A stretch of DNA of 64,000 nucleotides from Chinchilla lanigera. Lineage: Eukaryota; Chordata; Mammalia; Rodentia; Chinchillidae. This document shows, in pieces, positions 44,817 through 57,400 of the stretch. The stretch is from the NCBI RefSeq assembly GCF_000276665.1, contig NW_004955417.1, forward strand, positions 21,570,696 through 21,634,695, given 5' to 3'. Within the stretch, counting starts at the first letter, position 1. The number at the start of each line of letters is the position of its first letter. The notes below the pieces were generated by a model. It was given only the letters and a program-made list of their open reading frames with translations, searched no databases and was not told where the DNA came from. The translations under genes were made by a program, and so were the position numbers.

Positions 44817-45501
44817 TTGACAGGCTATGTCTAAGTGATGTCTACAAGTCTCCTGCCCTTGGAAGCACGTGTCAGGGTGCACCTTAAGCCTAGCAACATA
44901 GCCATCCGTATATGTCATGCAGGATCCGTGAGAAGTAAATGTCCTTCTGCTCAGGCACAGCAGTTGGGACATTGCTGATTACTGCAGTGTAGTCTAGATC
45001 AGGAAGGGGCAAATATTTCATGTGCAGAGTCAGATAACAAGTACTTTTGGCTACATATGTCATAAGACCTTAGTGGAAATTATTCAACCTTGTCATTATA
45101 TGTGAAAGAAGATAATGGGGGGGGTACAGGAATAGGCATGACTGTATCCTAATAAAACTCTATTTACAAAACTGTCGATATTGATAAAATAGGTTTCGTG
45201 TGTGAGGTCCTGGTTTGTCAGTTCTTGGTCTGGCCTATCGTGACTGATAGAGTCTCACAGGGGAGCAGTAGAAAATAAATGAGGTGAAAATCAGATCCCA
45301 CGTCTTGATTGACTATGCTGATGTTTTGTATTTTAGAATTTAAACTAATCCTTCCAAAGCACATATGGGATTCCTTGTGGGTTTCATTTTCCATATATTT
45401 TCTAAACAGTATTATGGCTATGTTGAAATAAAATACAAAGTAAATATGTTTCCACCATCTTATGATGAAACATTCAAATAGGTCTCTTTCTCTTGGGTAA
45501 A
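44817..45501. other. Unique sequence
   Basis: No gene recognised. A G9-10 run lies at about 45117-45125. Confidence 0.45.
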
Positions 45502-45535
45502 GTCTAATTGAATATTAGATAATATTCAATTAGAC
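45502..45535. other. Perfect inverted repeat, 15-bp arms, 4-nt loop
   Basis: The left arm gtctaattgaatatt (45502-45516) is the exact reverse complement of aatattcaattagac (45521-45535), separated by agat. It can form a hairpin or cruciform. No terminator or coding context accompanies it. Confidence 0.97.
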
Positions 45536-46107
45536 AATTATAGAAAAGTGAACTATTGCAATATGTCAGTCATTAAATATAATTGGATAGAGTGATAAAT
45601 ACTAATTTGCTTAAGCAGAATTAGCAAAAAGTTCTCAGATTAGCAGGACATCTTTTCCTTAAAAGTCAGTGGTGTTACATAAATGAAGAAATGGCTGAAG
45701 ATGTCGAGGGTATGTTCATCAAATTTATTTCGATATCACTGCAGATAGCTTGAAAAAAGAGCTGAGTCCTGTAAAAACAACACAAAACAGGAAATTTTTC
45801 TCTGCATGCAGGTTTCTTTACATATCAGCTGGCAAATTAAATATGGAGATAAATGCAACATTCGTTCATATCCGTACAGATGTGAACTGTTGTATACAGT
45901 AACACTTGAACACCCAGGCATATATATGCATGTATTCACACCTACATACGGTATTCACATCTATATATGTTGTTCACATACAAGCACAGTATTTAGAGTG
46001 AAACAGTTTAAAAGAAAAAAACACTTTTAAAAGCATAATTTCTCTCCAAGGAACTGCTACACATCCTCAAAGTGATTTCACTCAATAACTAAAACCTAAA
46101 ATTTTTG
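45536..46107. other. Unique AT-rich sequence
   Basis: No gene recognised. Frames at 45736-45939 (minus) and 45806-46030 overlap each other on opposite strands and are not credible. Confidence 0.45.
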
Positions 46108-46122
46108 TGACTTAAAATTTTT

Positions 46123-46238
46123 TTTTTTAATTTTTTTTTTTTTTGTTTTTTGGTTTTTCTCCGGTACCAGGAACTGAACTCACGACCTTGTGCTTGCCAG
46201 GCAGGCGCTTTTGCCGCTGAGCTAAATCCCCAGCCCCA
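46123..46238 (-). mobile_element. ID-type SINE, young, antisense
   Basis: A T-rich lead and 'ggtttttctccggtacc' (the reverse of the GGTACCGGAGAAAAACC end), then 'actcacgaccttgtgcttgc', 'aggcgcttttgccgctgagc' and 'taaatccccagcccc'. tgacttaMaattttt flanks it at 46108-46122 and 46239-46253. Confidence 0.96.
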
Positions 46239-46253
46239 TGACTTACAATTTTT

Positions 46254-46730
46254 ATCTTAATAAAATGTGTTTATATCCCTAATGCTTTTTTTCTGAATAA
46301 CCTATCAACAGACATTTATAATAAATGAAGTAAAAAGTTTAAAGTGTGTGTGTAGTACTTACTACAGTAATGACGTAGTATGACTGTTAGCAATTATACC
46401 TATAACCGTGGAATTATATTTCATTCTGCACAACTCAGTGATTGGATTTTGGACAAGAATCTAAACAAAATTTTTGGAATTATTTTTGTTTATCTGAAAC
46501 CCTTTTAGCCTTGGGATTATTAGCATAGAAAACTTTCATTCTTCTTACACTGTTGATTAATTTTCTGGCCTATAAGAATGCTCACTTAAGTAAATTTTTC
46601 ATTCATGTATTATTTTTTAAATTAGGTCAATTTATAAACTAAAGGGTTTTCAAAATTCGTAAGTTTTATCTTAGTAGGTGTGAGTAGTTGGTAATAAAAG
46701 CAGTTTAAAACATTGGACTTCACTCCTTGG
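46254..46730. other. Unique AT-rich sequence
   Basis: Nothing recognised. Confidence 0.45.
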
Positions 46731-46746
46731 GTGTGTATGTGTGTGC

Positions 46747-46780
<34 letters not shown>
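46731..46780. repeat. (GT)n microsatellite
   Basis: GT units with a TATG and CTTT interruption, then about fifteen pure units. The minus-strand frame through it (46671-47084) owes its HT-repeat residues to this tract. Confidence 0.96.
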
Positions 46781-46781
<1 letters not shown>

Positions 46782-47223
46782 ACTTGTGCACTCATGTGTA
46801 CATAAATGTAAATCCTCTAAGCATGTAAAATATGCATGTTTTGATTGTTTAGATTTGCCCTGAAAGAAATATTTAGATTTTAGTATTAAACCCATCAACA
46901 TTGTGGGTTTTAATAGAAATCTTGCCCAGTCTTTCACGTGCTGTACTCCCCTCCATAAAGATCTAAAAATTCTTGGATTGTACCGTGTAGATACATTTAT
47001 TCCATTCATTAGCAGAACATCATAGAACACAACCCAAATTAACAAAATGCAAAGAATGTCATCCCAGCAGGGACTCTGGAACATGAAACGATTTCTATCG
47101 CGGGCGTTTTTGTGAGGGTTTGTTTGGCGCTTCCGCGTTCACTGCAGTACTTATAATTATGTGCCTGACTCTCTGGTCTAATCTTATGGTTTTCCTATAT
47201 AGCAGGGTAAAAAGACAAAAATA
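46781..47223. other. Unique sequence
   Basis: Nothing recognised apart from the left part of a chance frame on the minus strand. Confidence 0.45.
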
Positions 47224-47322
47224 GGGGCTGGGGATTTAGCTCAGCAGCAAAGCGCCTGCCTGGCAAGCGCAAGGTCGTGAGTTCGGTGCCCGGTACCGGA
47301 GAAAAACCAAAAAAAAAAAAAA
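47224..47322 (+). mobile_element. ID-type SINE, young, sense
   Basis: 'ggggctggggatttagctca' with 'gcgcctgcctggcaagcgca' 'aggtcgtgagttcgg' and the GGTACCGGAGAAAAACC end, then poly-A. The flanking duplication is unclear because the host DNA is A-rich. Confidence 0.95.
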
Positions 47323-50064
47323 TAATAATAAAGTTCTCCTGTGGATGCCTCTTGTCTTACTTTCTTTTGACATTTTCCCTTTAGGCTTGATTTATTATTA
47401 AAATAAAGCTCCCTATAGGGAGATCTTGAAATGTTACCTCTTCTTTCGTGTGTTTTAGAAAAATCTTGGTTCTGAAGAGGTGAAAAGTCCTCATTATTTT
47501 GACTCAGATAATCATATATTTATTGTAAGACCTATTCTTTTTGAATAAAACCTTATAGGTAGCAGATCATGTAATGCTGTGTGATTAATATTAACATTAT
47601 ACTATATATATAAGTATAAACCATTACTTTTCAATCCATAAAGTTTCTATTAGCTTTCTGCTGCACAACTAACAGGGTATCATATACTTTCTCTTACTTT
47701 TCTTCCTAAAAGTTTCTGTTTGTATTATGTTATAAAGTATATTATAATGTGTTTGCATTTATCTAAGTGAAAGCTTAGGGCTCATTTTACTTCAGTAATG
47801 ACAATTTAATAATTGTAGCAAAATTTTAGTTAATAATTAAGTGAATTCACTTAACTCCACCAGTTCAATTTCCATGGTTTCTCCTTCCCTGGGTTCATTC
47901 ATTCATCCACTTGTTGAAGAACTATATTGCCAATTCTTTTCAAAAAAATTCATGGAGGTTTTCCAATTCCTATGCTTGAAATCATTTGTCTCGTACTCTC
48001 TGTGCCTTGTTGCAAAACATGGAAAATTATCTTGCAAAACTCATTTCCTCTCCTAAAAATTTATATAGGTTATTTTGATAGTTCATGCTATTGAGTACTG
48101 AACATTTGGATAACTTTGAAGTTTTTCCTGTTGAGCTGTTTTGGGTTTTTTCTCATATAATTTTCTTCTTTACTAAAATTAAATAACTTAACCATACTGT
48201 GTCCTGGCTTCCTTTGCTCTGTAGGTTCAACTACTACTTCATTTGGAGAATATTTTCTGTGAGACATTTTCATTGCTGTCTATTTGTTTTACAGTCCTTT
48301 TAAAACCAATTATAGTTCTCACTTATTCACTATCTTGGCTTCATCTCTATCATTATTTTTCCATCCTTTTAAATGTTGTTTCATGTGAATCTTCTTGCTA
48401 ATCTTTAGTTGTGTTCATTTTACTACATCAAATAGTATTTTCTTTCTGCAGTGGTTTACCTTTCCTATTTCCTTTTTAAATTCTGCTGCAACTTTTTCTT
48501 TGCATTTCAAAACATATTTTTATTGTAGTTCCTTCATCCTTGAACTCTTGTATCTCTTTGATTTGTTAAATTTAAAATAAAGTTCATCATCTACAATTTA
48601 TTTCAAAACATGGAGTATTCTTCACAAGGCTATATCTTCTGTTTCCTTGAATATATCCTTTCATAGAATGCATCTTTATTCCTTATGTGTCTTTTCCACC
48701 TTTCCCCTTATGTTGTTTGCTTCCTTTATTTTATTGCATTGCAGCTGGTAACATCCAGTACATACTTCACTGCACATACTTCAAACAGCAGACATCAATG
48801 TACAGGTATTAGAAGTGAAAAAGGAAGAATGGTCACATGTAACAGGGCTGCAAAGAGATTAACAATCAGAGCAAGCTACCCTGCCCACAGGGCTGGAGAA
48901 GCAAACAGAACACAGAGTCACACGGAGCCCCTGAATGCACCTACCACTGAGACTGCTGACGCAAGAGCTCTGCCACTTCTGTGAATGGAGGTCCCACTGC
49001 CCCTGCTAGTATAGCTACTACAGACACCTTTGCATGAGTATTAATTACCTACAAAGTGACACTTGCCAGGACAGAAATAATATGAGGGAAATGACTTCTT
49101 GCTTCTTGCCTTTTTACCTCCAGTCAGTACCTGTTATTGGAAGATCCTAATGGAAACCCAACAGACAAGTGAGTCTGTGAAAGGTAATTTATGGGTTTTC
49201 AGTCTTGTGGAAGGGCCAAGTATGGTTCAGATCCAAAAGACCAAAAGAGCAAATACATAATCATGCTTCCTTATGATTAATGCATGTGTTTGAGCATAAC
49301 AGGGTGAGAAGGCACCAGGCAAGTGTATATTACAACTCTGCTCCAAGATCTCACAATGCTGTTTGAAAATCTTTTCACCAAAACTGTTGTTTCTTTTTCT
49401 CCTATGTTTTCCTTTACATTCTTTTTCCTCCAAAGAGATCAGTGTATCTCAGTGGAACCACTTAAATCACACTTTTAGCTGAAATTTGGTGGTAACATCT
49501 CTCTCATTTGCTTCTCCATTTCCTTCTGCTAAAAGAATGTCAAGGGGCAGGAAAAACTATTGCTCACCAAGTAGCTGTTACCCCATTGTTCTTTCACTTA
49601 GGATGGAAGCTCTGCAGCTCCTACGGAGACTGACTGGTAAGGAGAGCGATGTGTCACTCTCCCCAGCAGACTCACTCCACACAGAAAAAACGGAACTGAA
49701 AAGTTCCCTGAAGTGTAACAAACTTGATACAAGGAAAATATAAAGCTAATGAATTCACTCATTATTCTGAGTTTTCCAGTGTTAACTGCCTGGACTATCC
49801 AGAGATAACGAAAATGACACACTAGGTCCACGCATGTAGTCTCTTCCAGGACCATCACTTTTATTCTGGGCTCCAACTGCATTTTACAGGAATCATTTTC
49901 ATGTATCTTTCGGGTCACTCATAGCCTTAGATTTCACTTTTCTAATACACAGATCCTTATGTAGAGTTTGAAAGATAACCTTAGGAAAATAGTTCAAGAA
50001 AAACAATCCTGTCAAATCCCAACTCTTCACTCACATTCAAATTTAATGGTACAACTAGGCTCTT
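47323..50064. other. Unique sequence
   Basis: No gene recognised. T-rich sequence at 48000-48700 may be an old repeat that I cannot place. Frames at 47841-48056, 48685-48984, 49486-49743 and 49598-49918 (minus) lack motifs. Confidence 0.35.
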
Positions 50065-50081
50065 CATATTGGGTTTTTGGT

Positions 50082-50166
50082 GGGGCTGGGGATTTAGCTC
50101 AGTGGCACAGTACCTGCCTGGCAAGCACGACATCGTGAGTTCGATTCCCGGTACCAGAAAAAAAAA
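50082..50166 (+). mobile_element. ID-type SINE, young, sense, 15-bp target-site duplication
   Basis: 'ggggctggggatttagctca', 'gtggcacagtacctgcctgg' and 'gttcgattcccggtacc' with an A tail. catattgggttttt(t)gg is present at 50065-50080 and again from 50167. Confidence 0.96.
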
Positions 50167-50181
50167 CATATTGGGTTTTGG

Positions 50182-52194
50182 AATTTGAGCTACCTCCACG
50201 TGTTACTGAAGATACCGATCTCTCCATTTTTGTCCTGTTTATTTTTAGAAAGATTTTTAGTGAGTGCCAAAGGCAATTGTCCCCCATCATTTATAACTCT
50301 TTTCTGCAGTTCAGTACTAAACATGTCGTAAGATGCATAATGGGCCACAGCTGCCTACACACCTTTCCTGGTTCTTCTCCCTCTACCCAGCCCTGAAATA
50401 AATCACACCCAAAATAGACTAAATAAACATGCAAACATCACTCAACCAAAAATCCTGATGAAGTCATGCATAAAAGAAGAGTTGGAAGTTATTTGAGCAA
50501 GTGAATAAACAAAATACATTTAAGAAATTGGGTAAAATATACTTTTGATATTTTAAAATTTTTTCCAATCTTCATAGCATTCCAATACATTATGTTTCAA
50601 AAACTCTTTTGATATGATCACTGTTCAGAAGTCAGGACTCTTTTTCTTCCTCTGGAGCTTCAAGTCACTTTCTTGTATGAGCATTTATCTGGCATCCTTT
50701 CAAAAATATACAGAGAGAGAAGGAAAGCATACAGGTGAGAGTTGTCTGAACTATATTCTCTTCTAGATAAAATGGGTCTATTTAATCATGTAATTGCAAA
50801 AAAAATTACTGAAATGACCACACATAAAATATGAACTAGATGATGAGAAAATAATCCCGGAAAAAAGTGGAGAAATTCACCATCTCTGAAGGTGGGTACA
50901 CCTATCATGGGGAACTTTTCACCCCTGATAGCCTCAGTTAAGTAGAAGTCTAGCTCATGTACAAAGTATGAGATTGGAAATATGATTTGAGCCATCTTTG
51001 TAGGGTGCAGGCTGTAGTTTTTATTACCTGAGATGTTTGCTTTGGAGTCAAATTCAGTTTCACACCAAAGTTTGCATTTTTTTATAGAAAAAAAGAATCA
51101 TCTTTTTAGAACACACTAAAATGCATATTCTCAAATGCACATTTTCTAACAAAAGCGTACTACTATTTGCTGAAACAGTTGCTAGTTCAAGTTGGGTGGT
51201 CTTAAGCTTTTTATGTAAAAGTTCCAAGCAACTCTGATTCTGTACATCAAATAACATTTGGTGTGGGTACATACACACATATATGGATAACTAATTAACA
51301 TTATATACGAAGCCACAACGATGCGCATTCCTTCATAATGAAAGGCACAATTCACTGTTTTAAAAAGGAATAAAAATAAACAAACATAATAAAGACATTT
51401 ATCCCCAAGTTTAACTTCTTTGTATAATTTGACTAAAGTCCAAGATTGCTTTTGTTCTGCCCTTAAACGCCCATGGGCTTCTTGAATAAAGTTAATAATA
51501 GTTTTTGAAAATGTGGTTAAGTTCCTTTATGATAACAAGTAATGTAAGAAAGTATCAAGTTGAACTTGTGCAGTTATATTCATGAATAGATAAAGAAAAT
51601 ATTTCTAACTTTTTGGAGGCTTCATAAATTAGCTTCTCAAAATCACTAAGATGTATTGTAGATTAAAGATATTGCTTAATTGGGAAGAATAGAGAAAGGA
51701 TGGTAAAATGAGTCATTTCCATTTTATGAGACAATTTTCCTTCATATTCTCATCTTTCAGAAACTCCTTGTTCCAATGTCTGGAAGACAGCCTAGAAAAT
51801 TCAGTCCTAAGGTGTTTCAACTTCCATCAACAGAATGTCTTTCTTAGTTCTTGAATTGATTTCTACAACCCTAGAATTTATGAAAGTAGCAATATGTAAA
51901 GCAAATCAATGAAATCTTGGATATATACAAAAATATTTCCAGGGCCAGTTACTTTCTCTATGACCCGTTTAATGTCTAAGACTGTTCCACAAATATGTAG
52001 ATCATGCCTCTGTGCAATGAACTGGTCTCCACTTACTGATTTACCTATTTAATGGGAGCCTATTGTCCATCCTGGCAAATGTAATACAGCACATCAAAAA
52101 TATTTGTTGGGACTAGCAAAGCACTGACCCTCTCTGGACATTAGCCACTTTGTGTGTAATAGGGGAAGGTGGATAGAATCCATACTTGGACCAT
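50182..52194. other. Unique AT-rich sequence
   Basis: No gene recognised. Short frames at 50178-50396, 50786-50995 (minus) and 51060-51278 (minus) are unconvincing. Confidence 0.4.
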
Positions 52195-52362
52195 TAGTGT
52201 TGAAAGAAACCTTAGAGATTTTGGGTTTAACCCATTCATTTTATATAAAAGGAAACTGAAACATTCAAAAAAGTAGCTTGCCAAAGTTTGCAGTAGGACT
52301 TATAAACTGGAGCAAGACCAGAGCTCAAGTTTTGGACTCCTCATCCAGTAATTCTTCATCCA
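52195..52362 (-). repeat. MIR-like ancient SINE, antisense
   Basis: 'gtttaacccattcattttat', 'ataaaaggaaactgaaacat', 'tagcttgccaaagtttgcag' and 'agaccagagctcaagtttt' follow antisense MIR ('TTTTACAGATGAGGAAACTGAGGC ... CTTGCCCAAGGTC'). Confidence 0.7.
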
Positions 52363-54295
52363 GCTGGTGAGCACAGCAAGAAGAGGAATACCACTTTTGC
52401 AACCCTTGGTTCTACATACTCACATAAAGATAGGTTTATGCCTTTTCAGCATTTGAGAGAAAAAACTTCAGAGAGCAGAATTAACAGTACTGAGAAAAGA
52501 CTTGTTATTTTTCAGTTTTGAAGACATCATAAATCTTATAAATAAAGAATATATTTCCATCTAGTTACAATTCAGATTGCTGTGGAAGTATTATTTAATC
52601 CTCAGACTCTTCCACTCATCATGGCTTCCAAGGTTATAAATCAAAACACTAATAAAGTGCAACTGTTTAAATGATTTTAAAGTCTTTCAAATATATATAG
52701 ACATTACACATTTTCATTTTTTGGCTTGAGCAATAATGATATATAGAGATCTAGATATAGATATATAGATATATAGATTATCAACTTCACTATATCCATA
52801 GGTATTCAGATGAATTCAGAATGTGACATATATTCTATTAATATAAAAAATAAAGTTTTAACTTTGCACTCCGTTGTTACATGCAGGGGGTACAGTGGGC
52901 TTCTCAGAGAATGGTAGTCTAATATTTATGATTACAATCTCTGTGCCCTACTTCCTCAACTTTGGATATAAAGTGAGGTCTTATTTCATATAATAATATA
53001 ATTAAAAGACCTGAAACACCATCCTACTTGTTGATTATTCCTATTGTTCTCATCCCTGTGATGCATCCAGCTCTCACCAGTAGATGTTATTGAGTTCTGG
53101 TCACTGTCACTATGTAAAAGAAAAATAAACCAATAATCTGATCTATTCGCCAGAGGTACCCACATATTACTGATGTTAATGTTGCTACCACACAGCATTG
53201 CTGCTGCAATCAAGGGCTGCGGTATTCTTCACATTCTTGCTTACTGCCTGGGCACAATAATACAAGAATTGCTGTTGCAATCTTTATCCTCCCCTGGAAG
53301 ATGTAATGTCACCTGAACCTAACCCATCACCCAAACTAATAGCACTGTAACGTTTTCTTCTACCAGAAAATAAAAGCCCAAAGCACAAAGTCATTGAGTG
53401 ACCGAGGAACATGCCATGGTCACACTCTTCAACAGAAATTTCTCAGTGAGCCCTCTTTATACATAAGGGTGGCAGAGCTTCTTACCCTAAATTTAAATAT
53501 AAGTTGGATTCTTCCCTCAACTTGTAGACCTAAACTGCTGATATAAAGGCCCGTTTCATTTTCTTAACACCTCTTCAGAGGTCAGCATGCCTGCAGAATG
53601 TGGGTCTTCATCCCAAGCTCTTGACATTCTTGCATGTAGCATTTCCTCGCAAAAGGTAGCCTACAGGGTGAAGCACTCACCATTGACCAGGTGCCTTCTT
53701 CCTCCCTTAGCACCACACACTCTCTCTCTTTCTCTCTTTGTTCTTTCTCCCTTCTAGCCAGGTACAGCCAGTGCTATTCTGCTCTTTTCCTTCTCCCTCC
53801 CACCACAGTTTTTCTCTTTTCTCCTACTGGGTCACAACAGTATGTAAATGCAATATTTCAATTAATTTTTATCTCTCTACCCTGTTTCCTCCACCATTTA
53901 TATATCAATTTGCCTGTTCTTCATGGCAAAAGAGCTGTGGATTCAGTAACTATCCAAGCAACTCTTCTCTGTGGTGCTTTAATATCTACCTCATACTAGA
54001 GTTATGCATGGCTGCTGTAGTTAAAAGCAAGTTTTGCTTTTCTCTTCAAAAGGAAAATATATGTCATCTAACATATCAGGTTCTGGGCTATAAAACAACA
54101 AAAATACTTCATCAGATAACTTATCCCATATGGACCTATAAAATTTATTTTTTTGAAAAACATCAAGAGTTCACAAATATGTTTATTGAGCTTATCTCTA
54201 GCGCTTCCCTGGAAATAAAATGGGCAAGAGATGCTGACATACCTGCCCTTAGCACTATCCTGTCAGCCCCAAGCTTGATTCTTTACTCTCCTTCT
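52363..54295. other. Unique sequence with a 204-codon open frame
   Basis: The open frame at 53738-54352 is the longest in the window, but it is built of T- and C-rich sequence, is rich in F, S, P and Y, and runs into an L2 relic. I see no domain. An (ATAG)n-like tract lies at about 52738-52778. No gene is called. Confidence 0.4.
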
Positions 54296-54480
54296 TCACT
54301 GACACATCTTATGGAGAACCCACTATGTACTTCACTCTACAATGTCCCTTGAGAGTACAAAGATAGAAAAAGATAGCCCCAATGCTGAAAGATCTCATAG
54401 CCTAGACAAAAATAGACAAGTAAATACACATCACTAGTAATGCACAAAGCATTCCATGAGTAAGGAGATCACATTTGCTG
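54296..54480. repeat. LINE-2-like relic
   Basis: 'agaacccactatgtacttca', 'gagtacaaagatagaaaaag', 'gatctcatagcctagacaaa' and 'atagacaagtaaatacaca' resemble the L2 3' region ('CACTATGTGCCAGGC ... GAGCTCACAGTCTAG'). Confidence 0.55.
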
Positions 54481-57400
54481 GATACCGGGCTCTGACCAGT
54501 AGAAGTAGTAGAAAAGACAGCAGCATTAGCAAATGCAAAGTAAATGGTTGGTCTGGACACAAGCATGTAAGTTATTGTTGACTCTACTTGAAGTATAAAG
54601 CCTAGAGGAGAAACAACCAAATAAATTTGAAAAGAAAAATATGAACCACATCTTCCCAGGTTTCTGTGCTGTGCAAGTTTGAGTTTTAGTCCATAGGCCA
54701 GTCATTCATAAGTGAATAAAGGGTCTAGGGAGAAAATAGGAGAATCACATAGTAACCCTTTTCCAAATACACATGGTTACCATATGTGTTTTGAAAAATG
54801 TCTCAGATGATTGATACAGCATCTCCTCCTTTCCAACTGATTTGAAAAATCACTGCTATGGATTACCAGCAGCCAGTGAAGAAATTCATAGCAAGGAAAT
54901 GAATAAAGAGATTTGCCTAATATCCAGATGTGTATGGTTTCCATGGACACTAAGGACCCTTCCTTACCCACTTCCCACCTTATAACCGTGATTTCCCAGG
55001 ATAGACCCAATCCCACCATATATCAAAGAAAAAAAATTCAAGTATTTTGTGGAAAGTTTCATAGGGAAGTATAGAAAATAATTTTCTCCTTACACTAGAA
55101 ACTTCTTAAACATTTCGCCTTAGTTACCTCTATTCCTCTGCATGACTATTTTCTCATTCTTCCAATTATTACCCTAGTTTTGAAAAATAAACTTCTTTAT
55201 CTTCCTGAGCTATCTAATTTTTTAGACCTAACTTGCACACATTCCTTAGAAAAGCAAAATACCAGCAGCCAGAATATATTCTTCTTCAACCTGTTCCCTT
55301 ACTATGTCTCACTTCCCTATTCAAGTCATTTACTCACTTACTCAAACCTCTTAAAATGAGGAGCACAAATGGTAGAATTTTTCTTTATTCAGCATAATTA
55401 CTCCTTTATTCATTTTATAAATACAGCTTGGATGACTACCTTCACTCACAGCTGCTAATCTAATCGTCTTCCTGTCACTCTCCAAGTCATAAAAGTGTCT
55501 TCATAACAGTGAAAGATAATCATAAAAATACACAATTAACATTTTGCAATTATGAAAGCACTGTACTGTAAGCTTCTGGAAAAGCGTTTTCCAAAGAATA
55601 CTTTTGGCTCTTACATATATTTTTCTTTATGAAATTCTTGAGATTTCTCATCTCTAACAACTCCTTTACCTTCCAGCTCAGAGATAGGAAGTGAAATAAA
55701 TATCATTTTTGCCCTATAATTCTGTCACACAAATAACAGACTTCCCCTCTAATTATATTTAGGCTCACTGCCACTTAAAAATTAATTTCTTCCTACGTGT
55801 ATAAGGATTTATCAGATTAAAGAAGCAAATTTCATTTTCATAATTCTTATAATTATTCTACATCCCCAAAGTATAATAACTTTGTAAACATTCCAAAGTG
55901 AAAGTATCTGTCTAGCCGTGTGTTCCTTTTACCATGCATAAGTGGTTGGAACTCTCCTCCTGCCTTGCTTCAAATGTTTCCCTGTCATTTTTTGAAACTA
56001 ATTCAGTGAGCCTTAAAGTCAGACACAGAGAGAAATTGCATTTACTCCAAACTGTTTCCTGGTGAAATTGTTTCGTCCTCCAGCAACAAAAAATTACAGC
56101 ACGACATTGAATTATTCCTTACTCAAAGCTGAAGTTCCAGTTGGGAATGTTTTCCTAAGAAATGTATCAATCTGAAGAATTCCACATTAATATATTTTAT
56201 TTATTTAAGTCACAGGTTTAAATAATAGACCAAACCTATCGTTAAGACAAAGCATACTTCTTTAAAAATTCCCTCAGAGACAGACTATTTCAGTGGAGTT
56301 GTCTGGTTTTTTCATGTTATCCAATTCTGTCTGAAGATAGCAGCTTGAGTAATAGTGAATAGTTCAGAAAACTAGATAATTCAGAAGCAAATTTATTTAT
56401 GCTGGTTATATTGGCATTATTACTGATGTGAAAATACTATAGAAAATGAAAATATTTTAAAGCATAACTTTTGCATGAGGCAAAAAAAAAGGCATTAAAA
56501 AGAGAAACCACAAATTTTCACTAAAACAATTTAGAATCAATCGCAGACTTATTCTCCCTTATTCACTGTATGAGATGAATGGTGAGAGCTGAGAAAGGTT
56601 CTTTAAAATTCACTGTACAGCAAAAACCTGATGGGGCATGTAAATTGCTTTATTAAGTGCTATAAACTTTTATCTGTGAAATATAAACACAATATATGTA
56701 TGATTTCCAGATTTAGAAAATAAAAGCACAGGAAACCAGTTAAATTTTAATTTTGGATAAGCAATGTAGAGTTTGTAGTATAAGTACACGCCATGAAACA
56801 TTTGGGGTGGATTCATACTAAAAAATAATTTGTTATCACCTGTATTTTATCTGGCAAGTCTGAGAACATGCCAGAAGAATAAAGCATTTTTGACAAAATA
56901 ATTGGAAAAATGAAAACCTTATGCTACTTTGATGTTTCCTGAGTCCCTTATAAATTAAGAAACCATTCTGCTCAGATCCTTTCCTAAGGTGTTTGTGATT
57001 AATTTTAAAAGTTTGGACCTGGAAATCCAACTGTTTTCATGGTTCATAGATTCTGAACAACCAGGACACCACAGGCTTCTGTAACCTCTTTTAAACTCAA
57101 AACACTGACTCACACGTAAAATCTGGTAGGTCCAATCGCCTGGTGTTCACTCTCTGTTATGGTTGTTCACCGCCATGTACGTCTCTGAGAGCTACTGGAG
57201 ACAGTTCTGTGTAAATGGCGGTGCTAATTTAATTTTCAAACCACACTTCCACTTTACCCATTGTCCCTTAGGCATCAGATCGATTTTGTTCTGTCCTAAG
57301 CGCAGCCCGCCGTGTTTCTCTCCCCTGTGTTACCTCCACTTGCCAGGATGACAATCAAGCAAAGATTACAAACTTGTGAAGACATAAATTACCGACTGGG

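Noticed and set aside
46671..47084. 137-codon minus-strand frame with HT repeats
   Set aside because: The repeated residues come from the (GT)n tract at 46731-46780. The rest has no recognisable features.
53738..54352. 204-codon open frame on the plus strand
   Set aside because: The sequence is T- and C-rich with strongly biased composition, runs into an L2-like relic, overlaps another frame (53691-53999) and shows no domain.
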